From Ectocarpus siliculosus (taxonomy: Eukaryota; Sar; Phaeophyceae; Ectocarpales; Ectocarpaceae), in assembly GCA_000310025.1 (NCBI GenBank), contig FN649732.1, forward strand, positions 55,586 through 86,613: a DNA stretch of 31,028 nt. Direction: 5' to 3'. This document shows positions 10,683 to 21,260 of this stretch, in pieces (position 1 is the first letter of the stretch; each line of letters opens with the position of its first letter). The notes beneath the pieces are model-generated. The model worked only from the letters and a program-made list of their open reading frames with translations, was not told the origin of the DNA and searched no databases. The translations under genes were made by a program, and so were the position numbers.

Positions 10683-10745
10683 CTTGACATTAAAAACCGT
10701 TTCTAGCTTGCTGTACGGCGAAAAGCTAGGTTGCCGTGCAGGGCT
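10471..10745. repeat. Degenerate CTAGGTTGCTG minisatellite
   Basis: At least eight variants of CTAGGTTGCTGYRC occur in one direction: near 10471, 10487, 10511, 10536, 10589, 10613, 10705 and 10726. They are separated by 15 to 50 bases, and several are followed by a GGTGAAAA or GGCGAAAA word. A perfect TTG tract (about 10642-10680) sits inside the array. No coding frame is persuasive. Confidence 0.75.
10637..10720 (+). mobile_element. TTG-microsatellite-linked dispersed element, partial copy
   Basis: A run of about 13 TTG triplets is followed directly by TCTTGACATTAAAAACCG. The same junction occurs on the minus strand near 20410-20440 and in diverged form at 29380-29400. In this copy the match ends soon after, and the distal part of the element is absent. 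Confidence 0.6.
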
Positions 10746-10865
10746 GCACCTACCCAAGGAATGTTCGGTTCCAAGAAATGGTATCCCGACATGGAGACCA
10801 CTGCTTTCGACCAAAAGGTCATCAGCACTACTGGAAACAGGGGTCGCGAAACCGGGCCCTCCACT

Positions 10866-10999
10866 GCTGTACGCAGAAATGGACAGTGGTAGCATAGTTT
10901 CCCGCATTTCCCTTTGTGCCAACCATTCCTCCGCTGCAGCGCTGTACGCAGAAACGGACAAATGCAGGTTTCCCGCCCTTCTCCGCCTGCCAACCATTC
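10866..10999. repeat. 75-bp tandem duplication
   Basis: Two units start with GCTGTACGCAGAAA at 10866 and 10941. Both continue through a GGTTTCCCGC- or AGTTTCCCGC-like word to GCCAACCATTC. The overlapping open frame simply reads the duplication and has no recognisable domain. Confidence 0.75.
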
Positions 11000-12455
11000 A
11001 TTCTACCCTTGAACACAATCATGGAGAGTCAAATGTAAAAGGATTAACTGCGGACTTCATTCGAGTGTTTGCGTTAGCTAAATTAGCGCTTATCCCACTT
11101 TATTGTAGGTTAACCCGATGCGTTATTGACTCATATTCCTTTTTCAAAAGTTTCCTATAGGAGCATTTGACCTACACAAGGTAAGACAGAACACCCAGGT
11201 TTGTAGGTGCGCCGGGCTATATTTTTGGGAAGTTTACAAGAAACTTCACGGGAAAAGCGCGTCCCCTACCCACCGAAAACACACAAGCCTCCATGTCTCT
11301 AAAAGAACGACCCGGGCGCGTGCGCGGCAGAGTGAGGGAGAACAGAGGAGGCGAGGAGGGGCACAACAACCAATTGTCTCTACCGTCGGCATTCATAAAA
11401 CAAAGTGGGGTCGACCGTTTTCCATGATGACGGCAAACTCTATAATATATGATACGCGCCTCGAACAGTCCAATCTATAGACCAAACACCGAGAATGAAA
11501 GCAATACCGAGCGGCCCGCTACAGCACCACAGCAGCACTGCAGCAGCTGTCACTCACACTTATACTGCGATCTTTGTAGCATCGCGTCATCATCATCATC
11601 AGCAACTAACAGATCACCAACGGTTTGCCGTTTTCTTCCCCCGGGGAAAAGATATACATACGAAGACCACAGTTAGTCATCACTCGTTCGTATCATCGTG
11701 TGTTGATGGTTTTAGGAGTTTTCAGTTTGTGGTCGTCCTTGACCATAGCAGAGAGCGGAAGCGAGTGATTCTAGGTACCGCCCCAACGAAATACTGTACT
11801 AATACCAAAACAACGGAGGAACTCTTCAACCGCTTTGTAATGACAAGGAGGGATTACTTCTTGACGCACGAGGGACCAGCAAACTGTTGTTCTTTCGTTC
11901 TGGTCTGCGACCCACCAATCGGTCCCCGCATCCACGCCTTTTTCAGCCCGAATTATTTACTATCCTCTTTGAACAGATGCCACAGATACTAAGATAGAAC
12001 AACGTGCTCACTGGTAGCGCATACACTCTATTGTACGCATGCATGGTTGACTTGAACGAGAGAGAGAATCACGTGTTCGTGTTCCGAGCGACTGGATATA
12101 CCTTGAACGGATTGCTGCAGGCATGTCAATGCTACAAGCAAAAGGAGGGGGGGGGGGCAGTTGTGCCTTGGGATGCGAGTGAGAAAGGGAGAGGACCAAT
12201 ACCTAGCGGGTGATCAGCAGCACCTGAATGGTCAATACTAGTCACAATGGCTGCCGGTGCGGTATTTCCATCTCCGCACGAGGGGGTTGCGTGTACGCAC
12301 ATGTGAGTTCCACGGAGAGATACTCCACATCTCTCGCGCGCGCGGATGATGCGCCTTCTCTACAGCAGTATATCTTTGAATGGTTGACGACGAAGGATGT
12401 CATCGAGCGATTGCACACAACAGCAGTAGTGAAAGAGAGGGAGAGAAAGAGAGAC

Positions 12456-12456
<1 letters not shown>

Positions 12457-12496
<40 letters not shown>
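12457..12496. repeat. CAGA tetranucleotide microsatellite
   Basis: About ten consecutive CAGA units follow a GAGAGA-rich lead-in and end in CACGAGACAGAG. Frames through it encode Asp-Arg-Gln-Thr or Leu-Ser-Val-Cys repeats, which are microsatellite artefacts. Confidence 0.9.
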
Positions 12497-12498
<2 letters not shown>

Positions 12499-13832
12499 CG
12501 AGACAGAGAGAAGAATGTAGTGCGACCACTGCACATATATACTATCAATAGACTAGAGTCGAAATGAGAAGGGTACCATCTTGTTGCGGTTATCTTGCGC
12601 GCGCAGAAAACTGTCGTATGGTTTGATGTTTTGATGTTTGATTGCCGAGCACAGATCTCGGCCAGCGACTAAGTTGCTACAAATGGGTCTCGCTTGCGCA
12701 GGGGGATGATTGTGTTGTGGTTGGATTAACAGAACGAGTGTGCGAGGTGAACAAGCGAAAGCAGTGAACGCAACGCCTTTGCGGGAGCACTGGGCAGAGG
12801 CCAACGGGCAGCATCAAACAGGCCTGTAGACTATTCAGATTTGGAAAAATTTTTCCTTTTTGTTCGTTGAGGATCGCTGGGTACTGACTTCGAGGCAAAA
12901 CACGTCGTAGATTCTGTGAGTTGTCGGGCTTGCCCGGAAAACGTCAGCTGGGAGCCAGTTGCGAGCCTGATTTTATTATCATCTTCATCACCCCTGATTG
13001 ACACAGCTGTTGCGCTCTCATCAGCCCTCTCCAGGGCAGTCACCTGTGAAGTTAATTAATATCTTGAGCTTGGGAAACCTTAGAACTGGCATCTGGCAGT
13101 CATGAGCGGTGGGCTGGTCACTGCGTGTGTACTAACGTCCATTTTCTGGACAGGGAACAGGGAACTCAGAATTATTGCCTGATTGGTCAGCCACACAAAA
13201 TAAATTTCCTGGAAACAAGAAATGCCACACACGTTCCCTGCTTGAGGTAGTTACGCCGCACCATAAGTTTTTAACTCCCGAGGGAGCTAAAATTACCCGA
13301 CAGACCGTAGGGAACGTGGAACACGGACTCTTCGGTGGCAATTCAGGACGTGTGGGATGTGTGTGTGTGTGATCACTCTCGGGCATGCGGCTGCCACAGG
13401 TGCTGAATGCTACCGGTGCAAGCCGTGTAGGCATTGCCACCATAATCAGATGTCTCGCATGCAAAAAAACGGCGGTGGATGCTCGTGTAGCCGTTGTATG
13501 GGGGAACATAAAGTGTCAAAGAAACGGCAAGCTGCCGTGGACCACACCTCAAAAAAGCATGCCTTTCAGAGCACTGTCGAGGGTGCGGATTGCATCACGA
13601 GCACCGCCTGTTCTAGCCGATACCTAGCACATGCGTTTGATGTGCGCTCGTCAACAGCTTCCTTCAAAACTACACCATCACCACCCCCTCCCCCCTCTAC
13701 CGTCTACCTCCCACTCGTCTTTGTGCATCCAATGGTTGTATTTGTTGCCTTCGAGTACCTGCGGGCCCCAAGCGCGCACTGCAACGTTCCGTGTTCCTTG
13801 GAAATGTGGCGTATGTTTGGACACAACCACAC

Positions 13833-13907
13833 GGAACAGGGAACAGGGAAATCCGAAATCCGAGGGAACAGGGAAATCCGAAATCCGAGTTCCCTGTTCC
13901 CTGTTCC
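13833..13907. repeat. GGAACAGGGA direct repeats with a perfect 17-bp inverted repeat
   Basis: GGAACAGGGAACAGGGA at 13833-13849 is the exact reverse complement of 13891-13907. Between the arms, a 25-base unit containing AAATCCGAAATCCGA is present twice (13840-13864 and 13865-13889). The phrase GACAGGGAACAGGGAACTC also occurs alone at about 13149-13167, so the motif is not confined to this locus. Confidence 0.85.
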
Positions 13908-14753
13908 CTGTCCAACAAAGGGACGTTATTGTACGCGCCCTTCCTGCCGTAGACCGCTGCTTTTTTCATCGTCCATCAACTCCTTGATGGCTTAACTGAC
14001 TTGACGTCCAATCCAGAGGGGCATCCCTTGTACCCATGGTACATTACAACAGACTACCCGTTGTTGCCGATCGATGTTGTACAGCAGTAGGGTTTGAGAT
14101 GAAACGGCGCCTTGATCCTGCTACCGAGCAGTACAGCACGAGACATCGTCTTTTGGGAGGGTTTCGAGTATGTTACGGAGAAGAAAACACAACGTTGTTC
14201 TTGCACTTGAACCTCTATTATTGATTTAAGAATCAGCTTCCTCCCCGCCCATCTGGTCTTTACCTGTGGGACGTGTAATTGCATATCGGAAGCGCGATCG
14301 TTTTCCAAACTTGGTTGCTCCAAACAATGCGTCCAAAAAGGGGTTTTGGCAAGATCTCGTCGAGGGAGAGAGCTTCTCTGCACGTGTACATACTGCTGTA
14401 GTTCAGGTTTCGGATCTTCTCTTTAGGTTTGCGGAGCAATCGGTCTTAGAGAATCGATCGCACGCCCGTGCGTTTCGCCCTTGCAGCAGTTGCTGTAACG
14501 AACGGCGTGGTTGACTCAGCTTCTGCTACTTCGAGATCACTGCTGGAGCCCAGTCAATACAAGCAGATGGGCATTTATTTTTCCTGATGGTGGGCGGGGA
14601 GGCGGGTCAATCCTATAATAGTCTATGGTAATAAAACGAGCAATCACAGGCAGTTGCCACCCCAAAAATTTCGTCCCGTGCCGTAGCATGATCGAGGCCT
14701 CACTTCACCCCATACTACATCGTCAACTACACTGCAGATATACCAATAGCATG

Positions 14754-14782
14754 TACTGCTGTAGTGGCACACTACAGCAGTA
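14754..14782. repeat. Perfect 13-bp hairpin built from TACTGCTGTA
   Basis: The arms are 14754-14766 (TACTGCTGTAGTG) and 14770-14782, with a three-base loop GCA. A second partial unit, AGTGGCACACTACCGCAGTA, follows directly. It is the clearest inverted form of a word found many times in the window. Confidence 0.85.
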
Positions 14783-16440
14783 GTGGCACACTACCGCAGT
14801 ACGTACGTGCACCTGCCACACCAACGCGCGACGCGACGCAGGTGGTTGAAGGCAGGTCTGCTGCACAATTCTACCCGTGATTATGTGGCGCGCCCGTGGT
14901 GGTGGAAGCGGCTGTGTGTTGGTAACATTACATGGGGATATCGCACTCTACTGGGGGAGAAGTTGCGATACACACCCGCTCGAGTGGCCACCGTTTGTCG
15001 CCTTGCTGCACCCTTTGCGCCACAACGAGGCGGGCCCACAAAGAGATGAGGCAAACAAACCTCTGCGTGCATGCTTGCCTCACCATCATGGGAGTCTCGT
15101 GATTTGCTTCTTCCCTCTCTCGGCGAGACATGGCCGGCCGCGTCTTCTCGACAACCTCAACCTATGCATATATATGTTGTTAGCACCAAGGGTGAGAAAC
15201 GAGACAGGCTGGTTGACGACAACCAACTATCCATGCCCTCCTCTGCCACGCAACCACCAGATCATCAGCAGCAGCTCTGCCCATGCCAACACCTCACCCC
15301 ATTTCGATCGGGTCGTGGGCAGAAGTCCTTATGTTTGTTCCGCGTGAGATCTTGGACCCAAAGAGGTTTGTTTTGATGGCGGCGGTCCCAGGTTCGGAGC
15401 GAGAGAGACCCTGAACCACTTGAAGCAACGCGTGCCGGGGCTCTCTTGCGCTTGTGCTGGTGGATTGTTTTGTGTATAACCGCTGAAGAGGCACACAATC
15501 GGGACTCCGAGCAGGGGAGCGTCGCAGGCAGACCGAGCAATCGACACCGGCCAGGCTGTGTCTCCTCTTCCAAGCTAACTCCACCTGCACCGACCGACCG
15601 ACCGATTCGCCGAACAAACCACAATTGATTCCTCCGCCTCTCTGCTGGTTCTTTTTTTTTTTCGGAGAGCTTTCGGCTCTCGACGGCTCTCGACGCGCTT
15701 GTTTTCTCGGGCCCGTCGCCGCCTAGTCGTTGTTTTGTGTGCGTGGTCAATACCAGTGGCGTCTCCTGCTCCTGCCCGTGGCTCTCGGGCAGCGTGCAAA
15801 AGCAACCAACCCCGAGCAAAATAAAGGTCGCAAGCACAACCACAGACAGAGAGAGAGGGACCCACACACGCATGCATAGAACTATATATATATCCACCTC
15901 CACACGGAGAGACCAGCTGCCACTCGCTGCTGCTTGCTGCTGCTGACCTTCATGACGGATGCTCTACAACGTGATTACGACATGGTTGCGACAAGATATA
16001 TATCTCGGCAAACCGCTCTGAGGAACACCAGAGAAGTTGACAACAACCGCCACATTGATTGGATTTATATGATGATCATTTGAAAACTTTCCGTGCTCTA
16101 CATACTGCTGATGATGATGATGTTGTTTACCAACACCAAACATAATAACAAGAAACAAGCTAACATGCAAGAATGCTCTATCTATGCCCTACCTACCATG
16201 CACCAGGTGTGCCATTCTCATCTACTGCTGTAAACATCACTGATACGTTACCCCAAAGGATCAAATACGTTTTGTAAAATTAAAAAAACGGCGGGAAACA
16301 ACTAGTCTAACTGCTGCCCGTGAATTAAAATCTGTAGATTGTAGATGATTTGAAAAACGAGTGATGATGTAGTAGCCTTCGTTCCATCTTCCATGATTTA
16401 TTTTACAATATTATCTGTACCTACAAAACTTTGTAGGCCG

Positions 16441-16545
16441 TCGTCGTCTTTGTCGTCGTTGTTGTTGTTGTTACTGCTGTTGTTGTTGTTGTCGTCCCTT
16501 TTCAAAAAGGCGCTGTTGTTGTTGTTGTTGTTGTCGTTCGTCCCT
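16441..16545. repeat. TTG/TCG triplet tract
   Basis: Two TTG-rich blocks (about 16441-16499 and 16511-16540) are split by CCCTTTTCAAAAAGGCGC, and a related phrase CCCTTTTCATAAACGCGC follows the second, so the whole unit is roughly duplicated. The minus strand reads as poly-Gln but has no supporting exon context. Confidence 0.75.
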
Positions 16546-16584
16546 TTTCATAAACGCGCCGTTCGATGTTTCAGCCTCCGGCTC

Positions 16585-16748
16585 TTTCGCGAGGAGGGAG
16601 ACCAAGGCACACAAGGGGTGCTGCGCGCCGTGTCTCGCGCCCAGCGCGCAGCGCGGCCGCGACGGTGGCGCGGTGTGCGTGAGGAGGTGGCGGCGCAACC
16701 TGATGCGGTACACAAAGAATAGGTCAAATCGTTTTGGGGGGGGGGCTG
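16585..16748 (+). repeat. GC-rich direct repeat, copy 1 of 3
   Basis: Shared landmarks in order are TTTCGCG, GGGAGACC(A/G)AGGCAC, GTCTCGCGCCCAGCGCG, CGCGGCCGCG, TGGCGCGGTG, GCGGTACACAAA and a final G run. The 165-base length equals that of copy 2. The family is not recognised, and the element has no terminal inverted repeat that I can see. Confidence 0.8.
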
Positions 16749-16825
16749 CTGTTGTGTGCAGCTGCTGCTGCTGTGGTCTGTCTGTTACAGAAACCTCACG
16801 GCTACCAATCAATCGAGTGTTTTTC

Positions 16826-16988
16826 CTTTCGCGTCGAGGGAGACCGAGGCACAAAAGACACTGCCCACCGCGTCTCGCGCCCAGCGCGGCCGCGGTCATG
16901 GCGCGGTGAGTCTGCGGGGGCGGCGCCGCAACCGACTCTGCGGTACACAAAAAAAATGGTGAAACCGGTTTTTTTGGGGTGCGCTGCT
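16826..16988 (+). repeat. GC-rich direct repeat, copy 2 of 3
   Basis: It matches copy 1 from TTTCGCG through the GGTTTTTTTGGGG end, followed in both by a GCTGCT triplet region. It shares an upstream ACGGCTACCAATC phrase with copy 3 but not with copy 1, which suggests copies 2 and 3 are closer relatives. Confidence 0.8.
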
Positions 16989-18003
16989 CTGCTGCTGCTG
17001 CTGATGTGCTGTGCCGTTGAGGTCTCTGTCTGGTTTATTTAGAACATATTATTTATAGGGTATCCACTATGGATTGACGCGGAATTTTGACCTTTGAGGA
17101 TTGACGCCAACATAAAGTGACGGTTGAGGGTTTTGACGGGAAAAAATTCGCACCGCGTGTGCCCGTTGACACGTGAGAGGTGAAAAAAAAAAATGGTGGA
17201 GGTAGAGTTCAAGGTTGGTTCGGGCTGCCACCCAGGGTCGACATTCCGAAGCGAAGACTCACACCCCCAGGCTCCCAGGAGACTAGGTGTACCCCTTCGC
17301 CTCATCCCGCCGACCTTCCCTCCTTTGCCGCGGCGACTTTTCCCAGGCGTCAAACTGCGACTTCCCAGGCGTCAAACTGCCGTTCGTTGCTGATGAGTAA
17401 GGCAGCTGCTCGCTGCACTGCTGTGTATATACCGATGTCACTGCGGCAGCAGAGCACCGAACCCCGTGAGGGGGCGGGCGAAATGCACCTACTGACTGGC
17501 AAAGTCCGTGTACCCTCCCTTACTCCTCTCCATGTGCTGCCTTCGAGGGCGAGACTCCCCCAATCACTCCCCTGCCTATGCCCCTTTTTGCTGCTGAAAG
17601 CCCGTGCGCAATCGCGACGGCGCATCTACCGAACGCGCGCGCCGAACACGCGCGTCTGGCCACTTGGCCGCCGTGAGAACTGCCGAGACGCGTGGGTGCA
17701 GGACCGCTAGGAGCAATCAGTATAGGCATGGCCAATGTGTTCGCTGCTGACCGCGCACAGCAGACCGCAGCAGAGCAAGCGTGTGTGAGCCACAGTCTGG
17801 CGATGTTTGAAGCATCAATCTTTTCGCGTCGTTTTATGTTTGGGTGAAATTTAATTTTGACGCTTCCTCACAAAAATTTCGCCGTCAGAGTTTGCCCCCA
17901 AAAAAGCGGCGCAACCTCTTCACGTCAAAACTTCCTGAAATGTCAATCTTTCACGTCATTTCAACAACACGTGGATTCCCTATTAAGAAAAAAAAAAAGA
18001 ACA
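16989..18003. other. No gene seen; short duplications
   Basis: A 22-base unit, CCCAGGCGTCAAACTGC with flanks, is tandemly duplicated at about 17342-17382. The phrase GGATTGACGC is repeated near 17071 and 17098. Open frames are Pro- and Arg-rich and lack domains. Confidence 0.5.
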
Positions 18004-18026
18004 CACGGCTACCAATCCAGCGCTCT

Positions 18027-18109
18027 CCTTTCGCGCGGAGAGAGACCGAGGCACGCAAGGTGCGGCACGCCGTGCCTCGCGCCCAGAGCGGCCGCGGTTG
18101 TGGCGCATG
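18027..18109 (+). repeat. GC-rich direct repeat, copy 3 of 3 (truncated)
   Basis: It keeps the first half of the unit (TTTCGCG, GAGACCGAGGCAC, GCCTCGCGCCCAGAGCGGCC, GTGGCGCATG) and loses the second half. ACGGCTACCAATC lies just upstream at about 18004, as in copy 2. Confidence 0.75.
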
Positions 18110-19466
18110 ACACAGCAACAGTATGTAGCAGTCAGGGGGATCTCGATGTTCGCAGAAAAGTACTGCTGCTGCTGTACATATGGATACAGCAGTAGTGACT
18201 ACTGCTGTAGGAAGGGGGCACAAAAAAAAAAAAGTCCATCCGTTGAAAGGAAAGGTGACATATGTATGCACTGCTCTATGCACATGCGTATCATACAAAA
18301 AGCAGCGTGCTCTGTACCACCTACCTCTGCCTGCCTGTTCTGAATTATGTTGTGCCCTGTACGTGTAACGTGTATATCTAGAACTCTGTAGGTTGTAGTT
18401 CACGCTGCTAGGCTATTGCTGTGCTGGAAGGTGGTTTGCTACATTTTAATAATAAGCTGAACATCATCCAGCAGCAGCACAGCAGCACCATGGTTGTACG
18501 GGGGCGTTGAGTAACCTCCGACCAACTAGTTACGCGCGATAACGTGGGGGGGTTACAGGTCGAGCCGGCATAACGTGCCGGTTGTATAACGCTGGCGGCA
18601 CAACGGCGGTCGGTTAGGCAGCGCCTCGGGTTGTCCGTCAGCGTAATGACTGGTTGGCGGCGTAACCTTCGCATGTTGTATATAGCCGACCGTTGTGGTC
18701 GGGTTGTCGGGTTGCGGGTTGCCAGACCAACGGGGGACGAGCCCAACAAGAGCAACGGTTTGGTTTAATATCATATGAATATTATTGCCGGATCTCTGGA
18801 GGAACGTACGACCTGTACTCCGCTACAACGTCTTCACTTCCCTTAATAATATACTTATAACCCCCGTGAATACATACACACCTCTCCATCCAGTAAGTCG
18901 GATCGTAAACAAGAACGGTACTTCCGCAGACATCCACTACGACTAGCCATCCCGAAGGACATCCCTCGCTTTAGACCTAAAAGTCACCGTTCCCTAGACG
19001 AACACTTCTTGCCATTGTTACGCCCGATAGCAAGACTTTACACAACCCCACCCAAACTCATCCCGCAAGAAAAATACTTGTGGCGTCTACAGATAGATAG
19101 GTGTCGTACAAGCCCACCCTCAATCAAGCGGAGCGACAGAGACGCGCGCTACCTCTCCAACACTAGGGACGGAAGGATCCACCACCAACCAGAGCCTTCC
19201 TTCTCTTGAAGGAGCGTAGTGCCGGTGGTTGGCGGCGGTTCCACACCGCGACCACCACACCCACTCATTCTAAAGCCATCCGGGGACTGCCACCGCGCTC
19301 CTGAATCGCTTAGGAGCATGATAGGAAAGAAAACAAACATCAACGTCATGGAGGAGAAGGTCGTGAAAACGAGGTGTAAGATCACCGGAATCCGGTCTGT
19401 CGTAGGCCCGGGAAGCGCCCTTTTTTTGTGTGAATCCACACTAACCCGGAGCTAAACCGAAAAGGA
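18110..19466. other. No gene seen; palindrome and LTR-like composition
   Basis: A near-perfect 25-base palindrome, made of TACAGCAGTAGT and its complement, lies at 18185-18209. From about 18500 to 18770 the sequence is rich in TAAC/GTTG words, including CCGGCATAACGTGCCGG. Frames from 19009 to 19455 are open but carry no domain I recognise. Confidence 0.45.
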
Positions 19467-19803
19467 GGGGGGGGGGGTACTCATAGATAGTCGTGCATGC
19501 CGTAGTCGTTAGACCATTGACCTCGCATCCCTACAAAGCCGGGACGGAGCCGGGTTCTCACCGGACCAGGCTCTCACATCACCAAGCTCGAAGCACCGTG
19601 AGGTATTCGGCGAGTCGCATGAAGGGTGAGCTGCATCCTGCTAAGGGTGTTCGGCATCTTGTGCTTACTTCCTTGCGTACGGATGACAGCTGCGTATGAC
19701 TTAATTTATTTTCTGGTGCTTTCACTTCCAGAGACAGCTGAACGCATTGTGTAACTGCCTCGAGGGTGCTTGACCAATTTAACACAACGTGGTGCGATCA
19801 TCT
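19467..19803 (-). repeat. 340-bp dispersed repeat, copy B (inverted relative to 666-1007)
   Basis: This is the reverse complement partner of copy A, 18.5 kb away, starting at a G run and ending at GCGATCATCTC. A word TAGACCRTTGACCTCGC occurs inside the repeat (about 19510) and again just outside it (about 19814), about 305 bases apart. This hints at an ancestral tandem or terminal repeat. Confidence 0.85.
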
Positions 19804-20294
19804 CCCTTGCCGATAGACCGTTGACCTCGCGGAGGGGGGCGGGAGAGTTTTTTTTTTTTCTGTCGTTGCTCTACCTCGGGGTGATACCCCCAGGGCGAAG
19901 AACAAAAATACACGCACACCCACAACTACCCGCCCCGTCACTGTATCATTGCACCAACCCCCCACGAGCAGATGACGTGCCTTTTTTGCTGTCTCGGGTG
20001 GCCCGTTTTGTGTTGTGTTACCCTTTTTTTGTTTGTTTGTCACTTCATGTACGGCGGTATAGTGTACAGTTACTGTGGTATACGGCGGTGGTAGTGATTC
20101 TTCTGGCGTGTGTCTTTCTCGCTCTGTGTTTTTGTCTTTTTTCCATCGTCTACTTTTCTTCTTTCTTCTTTTTCTCTTTTATCCGTTGTTTTCTCCAGTC
20201 TATGGTTACCGCGCATAGCGTGTAGAGGCGAGCGGGAGGTCCTAGACTAACATGTCGTTGATTTCTATTGACTTGTGGACGTTTCGAGTCCATT

Positions 20295-20445
20295 TTCTTG
20301 TACCTTTTTTGGGTATAAGTTGGCCTGTGACCAAGGGAACCGACCTCGTCAAGTGTTTGACTAGTACGGACAGAAGAAGGTACTGGGTAGAGAGAACGGG
20401 GCGGTTTTTAATGTGAAGACAACAACAATAACAACAACGCCCGAC
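20295..20445 (-). mobile_element. TTG-microsatellite-linked dispersed element, minus-strand copy
   Basis: Read on the minus strand, the order is an interrupted TTG tract, TCTTCACATTAAAAACCG, a CTCTCTACCCAGTACC block, then TCCGTACTAGTC, then GGTCACAGGCCAACTTAT. The same order occurs in the copy at 29243-29500, and the distal half matches the copy at 28690-28870. Confidence 0.65.
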
Positions 20446-21142
20446 AGGTAACACATACATACGTACGCATTAGTCTAGTGTGGTACGGACATTGACCAAG
20501 ATGCGCAGACATTTCCGTAAGCAGAAACGCGATGCGTCGCCGTGGGTGACAAAACACTACAAAAACTGGTAGCCCCAAGACTTAACACCCAGACCAAGAG
20601 TTAGAACAGGAAGATCCACAGAGGAATAACTCTGGGTTTGATTAGTTCGGTGAAATGACGAGGACGAGGAAACTGCATATTCTATTTTTAGCTGAAATTT
20701 CAGTAAGCTGAACACTGGTTCAAAACTCACAACGGGCTACCATTTGAAATAGATGGAAATGACATAGTCCAACCCAGAGTTGGGCGAACCGCAACCGACC
20801 CAGAGCCAGGAATCACTGAGACAGAAGCCACTGTCGTTTCCTCCTGATTTGGGATGACTTTCGACATCAAAACGTACGAGGGGGTGAAACCTGCACGATC
20901 TACACACAGCAGTATCTCTTGACATATTCGAATTGAGTAAGTCGAAGAATCCGGCGGTTGCGTCAACACAAAACAAAATCATGCGTACGGCAGTATAGCA
21001 TGGATGGGTGTCATATCAAACAACGCCCACATACAATGTCTTCGTTGGTGGATCTCGGCAATCGGACCGGCGAACGTATTTCGATAGAGGCGGTGCAGGG
21101 TGCATTCGGAGATACCGCTACTTTGCATGAAAGGAACAAGAA

Positions 21143-21260
21143 GTGGTGCATTGTTGTTGCTGTCTTACCAATAAGAAAATTCCGATCTCTGCTCAGTAGC
21201 TTCACTTTCCGTGCTGGTCCAACTGACGCGGACGCTTTCCGTGCTACATACATGAAAATC
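21143..21260 (+). mobile_element. TTG-linked dispersed element, diverged copy
   Basis: A short TTGTTGTTGCTGTCTTACC tract is followed by CTCTGCTCAGTA and then GTGCTGGTCCAACTGACGCG. The last word is almost identical to GATACTGGTCCAACTGAAGC in the copy near 28805. The assignment rests on this order and is weaker than for the other copies. Confidence 0.45.

Larger units (their letters stand above)
11000..16440. other. Repeat-rich stretch without a supported gene
   Basis: Contents seen include a CAT microsatellite (about 11587-11602), a CAGA tetranucleotide tract of about 10 units (about 12457-12496), the GGAACAGGGA repeats and hairpin (13833-13907), a TACTGCTGTAGTG hairpin (14754-14782) and TATATATATA at about 15883. 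Open frames of up to about 212 codons occur but are cysteine-, serine- or arginine-rich, lack domains and overlap frames on the other strand. I could not support any of them as a gene. Confidence 0.5.

Noticed and set aside
13357-13995. Plus-strand frame of 212 codons with a cysteine cluster resembling a zinc-binding domain
   Set aside because: The cysteine spacing fits no family I know, including the EsV-1-7 repeat. The frame runs through the GGAACAGGGA hairpin repeats, and the start is only a GTG in a GT microsatellite.
15265-15873. Minus-strand frame of about 202 codons with an ATG and a signal-peptide-like start (MRVWVPLSLSVVVLATF...)
   Set aside because: After the hydrophobic start it is Arg/Ser/Lys-rich without domains and is overlapped by equally long frames. 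The nearby TATATATATA lies too close to the ATG to serve it. Kept only as a note.
18500-19200. Possible copia LTR on the minus strand (a TGTTGGAGAG start near 19160)
   Set aside because: No matching second LTR, no CA end and no primer-binding site were seen, so the resemblance is to a short word only.
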